Origin: Eremomyces bilateralis CBS 781.70
Lineage: Eukaryota; Ascomycota; Dothideomycetes; Eremomycetales; Eremomycetaceae
Direction of reading: 5' to 3'
Assembly (NCBI RefSeq): GCF_010015585.1
Contig: NW_022985109.1
Location: 17,929 to 50,207, forward strand
Length of the DNA stretch: 32,279 nucleotides
The notes below the pieces were generated by a model that worked only from the letters and a program-made list of their open reading frames with translations, made no database searches and was not told the DNA's origin. Shown piece by piece: positions 31,663-32,279 of this stretch (the first letter of the stretch is position 1; each line of letters begins with the position of its first letter). Both the position numbers and the translations under genes were made by a program.

Positions 31663-31963
31663 TGACTCCGCTGGTTTCATTCCCTGGTTGTAATAAAGAC
31701 GGCCTGAGCTGTACATTGAAACGTTTTGGAGTAGCTTATCAGTTATTGTGCCTCCAACCTGTACAATTTTGCCTTCTCCCGCATAATTCTTGATAAGGGC
31801 AGGTTGTTTGCCGATAATTGAAAATTGTGTGGCACTGCCCCCTCCACTGTACGGGTTTTCCCGGCGGCGTGCACGGTCCCACCTCGTGCACGATTCTCAA
31901 AGTATATCACGATCTGTGTTTGAAGCCATTCACACCCATATAAATAACATATGGATAAAGAGA
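31663..31963. other. Spacer, no gene recognised
   Basis: About 300 bp between the Copia fragment and the LINE 5' end. It has a TATAAATA-like box near 31940 and a short inverted pair (CGTGCAC / GTGCACG, about 31868-31891). Nothing else can be supported. Confidence 0.4.
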
Positions 31964-32279
31964 GAACATTTTTCTGCAAAACAGCCCACAACTTGGAAAT
32001 TAGCTGAGATTATGATCGTAATCGATTCTTCACACTTCATTCAATTATAATCAACTATTGCAGCCCTCCCAAATAATGGTTGGAGGGCGCATGAGGGGGA
32101 AAGGCCCGCAGGCCAAAGACGCGTCCCCGACGCGTCCCCAGCAGGCGGACCACCCACGACCCAACACCCGCAACGGAGTGGGAGAACAAAATGGACGGAT
32201 GGATGAGGGGCGGATGCTCCAAATTATGGAAAACCATATAAAACTCGCGTTGGAGAGCTGCCGTGGATGGGCTGGGGCG
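31964..32279 (+). mobile_element. 5' end of a second Tad-like LINE copy, undamaged, running off the window
   Basis: It aligns without gaps to 17164-17479 over 316 bp with eight differences. ORF1 starts at ATG 32076 and is open to the window end (MVGGRMRGKGPQAKD...ESCRGWAGA). Where the first copy has TAG, this copy keeps TGG, so it represents an unmutated or little-mutated state. Confidence 0.9.

Overview
The window is nuclear DNA of a filamentous ascomycete (Pezizomycotina). The evidence is spliceosomal introns of 46-80 bp with GT...AG ends and CTAAC-like branch sites, a Zn2Cys6 regulator, Copia, Tad-like LINE and hAT elements, and C-to-T / G-to-A damage of the RIP type. That damage can be read directly by comparing two copies of the same LINE. 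The species cannot be fixed from the sequence.

Left part (1-5,500): three host genes. An NAD(P)-dependent extended-SDR reductase (minus strand) and a classical SDR (plus strand) are divergent and share a 610-bp promoter holding a phased array of CGG triplets. A Zn2Cys6 transcription factor (minus strand) converges on the SDR. Its zinc cluster is split over three exons, two of them tiny, so a simple reading loses the DNA-binding domain. Two redox enzymes next to a pathway-type regulator suggest a small metabolic cluster or its remnant.

Middle part (5,976-23,240): a nested repeat block. An old, broken minus-strand Copia element (6,118-14,652) holds a solo LTR of another family and a young Copia element (8,967-14,349) with LTRs that look identical and a 5-bp target duplication. 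Next is a hAT transposon (14,858-23,137, perfect 8-bp target duplication) holding a second solo LTR and a RIP-damaged LINE (17,143-22,426).

Right part (23,297-29,362): the most interesting region. Two 116-bp inverted repeats (about 88% identical) bound two divergent, intron-containing genes. One encodes a 658-residue PD-(D/E)XK nuclease-like protein. The other encodes an approximately 826-residue MULE-like transposase-type protein with 14 short introns. The second gene is saturated with a degenerate palindrome, AACRYGTT (16 exact copies, about 0.2 expected), mostly but not only inside introns, and many of its introns resemble one another. This looks like a two-gene DNA transposon with introner-like introns.

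Right edge (29,363-32,279): a hemerythrin-domain gene whose start codon lies 29 bp from an LTR-like repeat, a truncated Copia 5' end, and the 5' end of a second, undamaged LINE copy that runs off the window.
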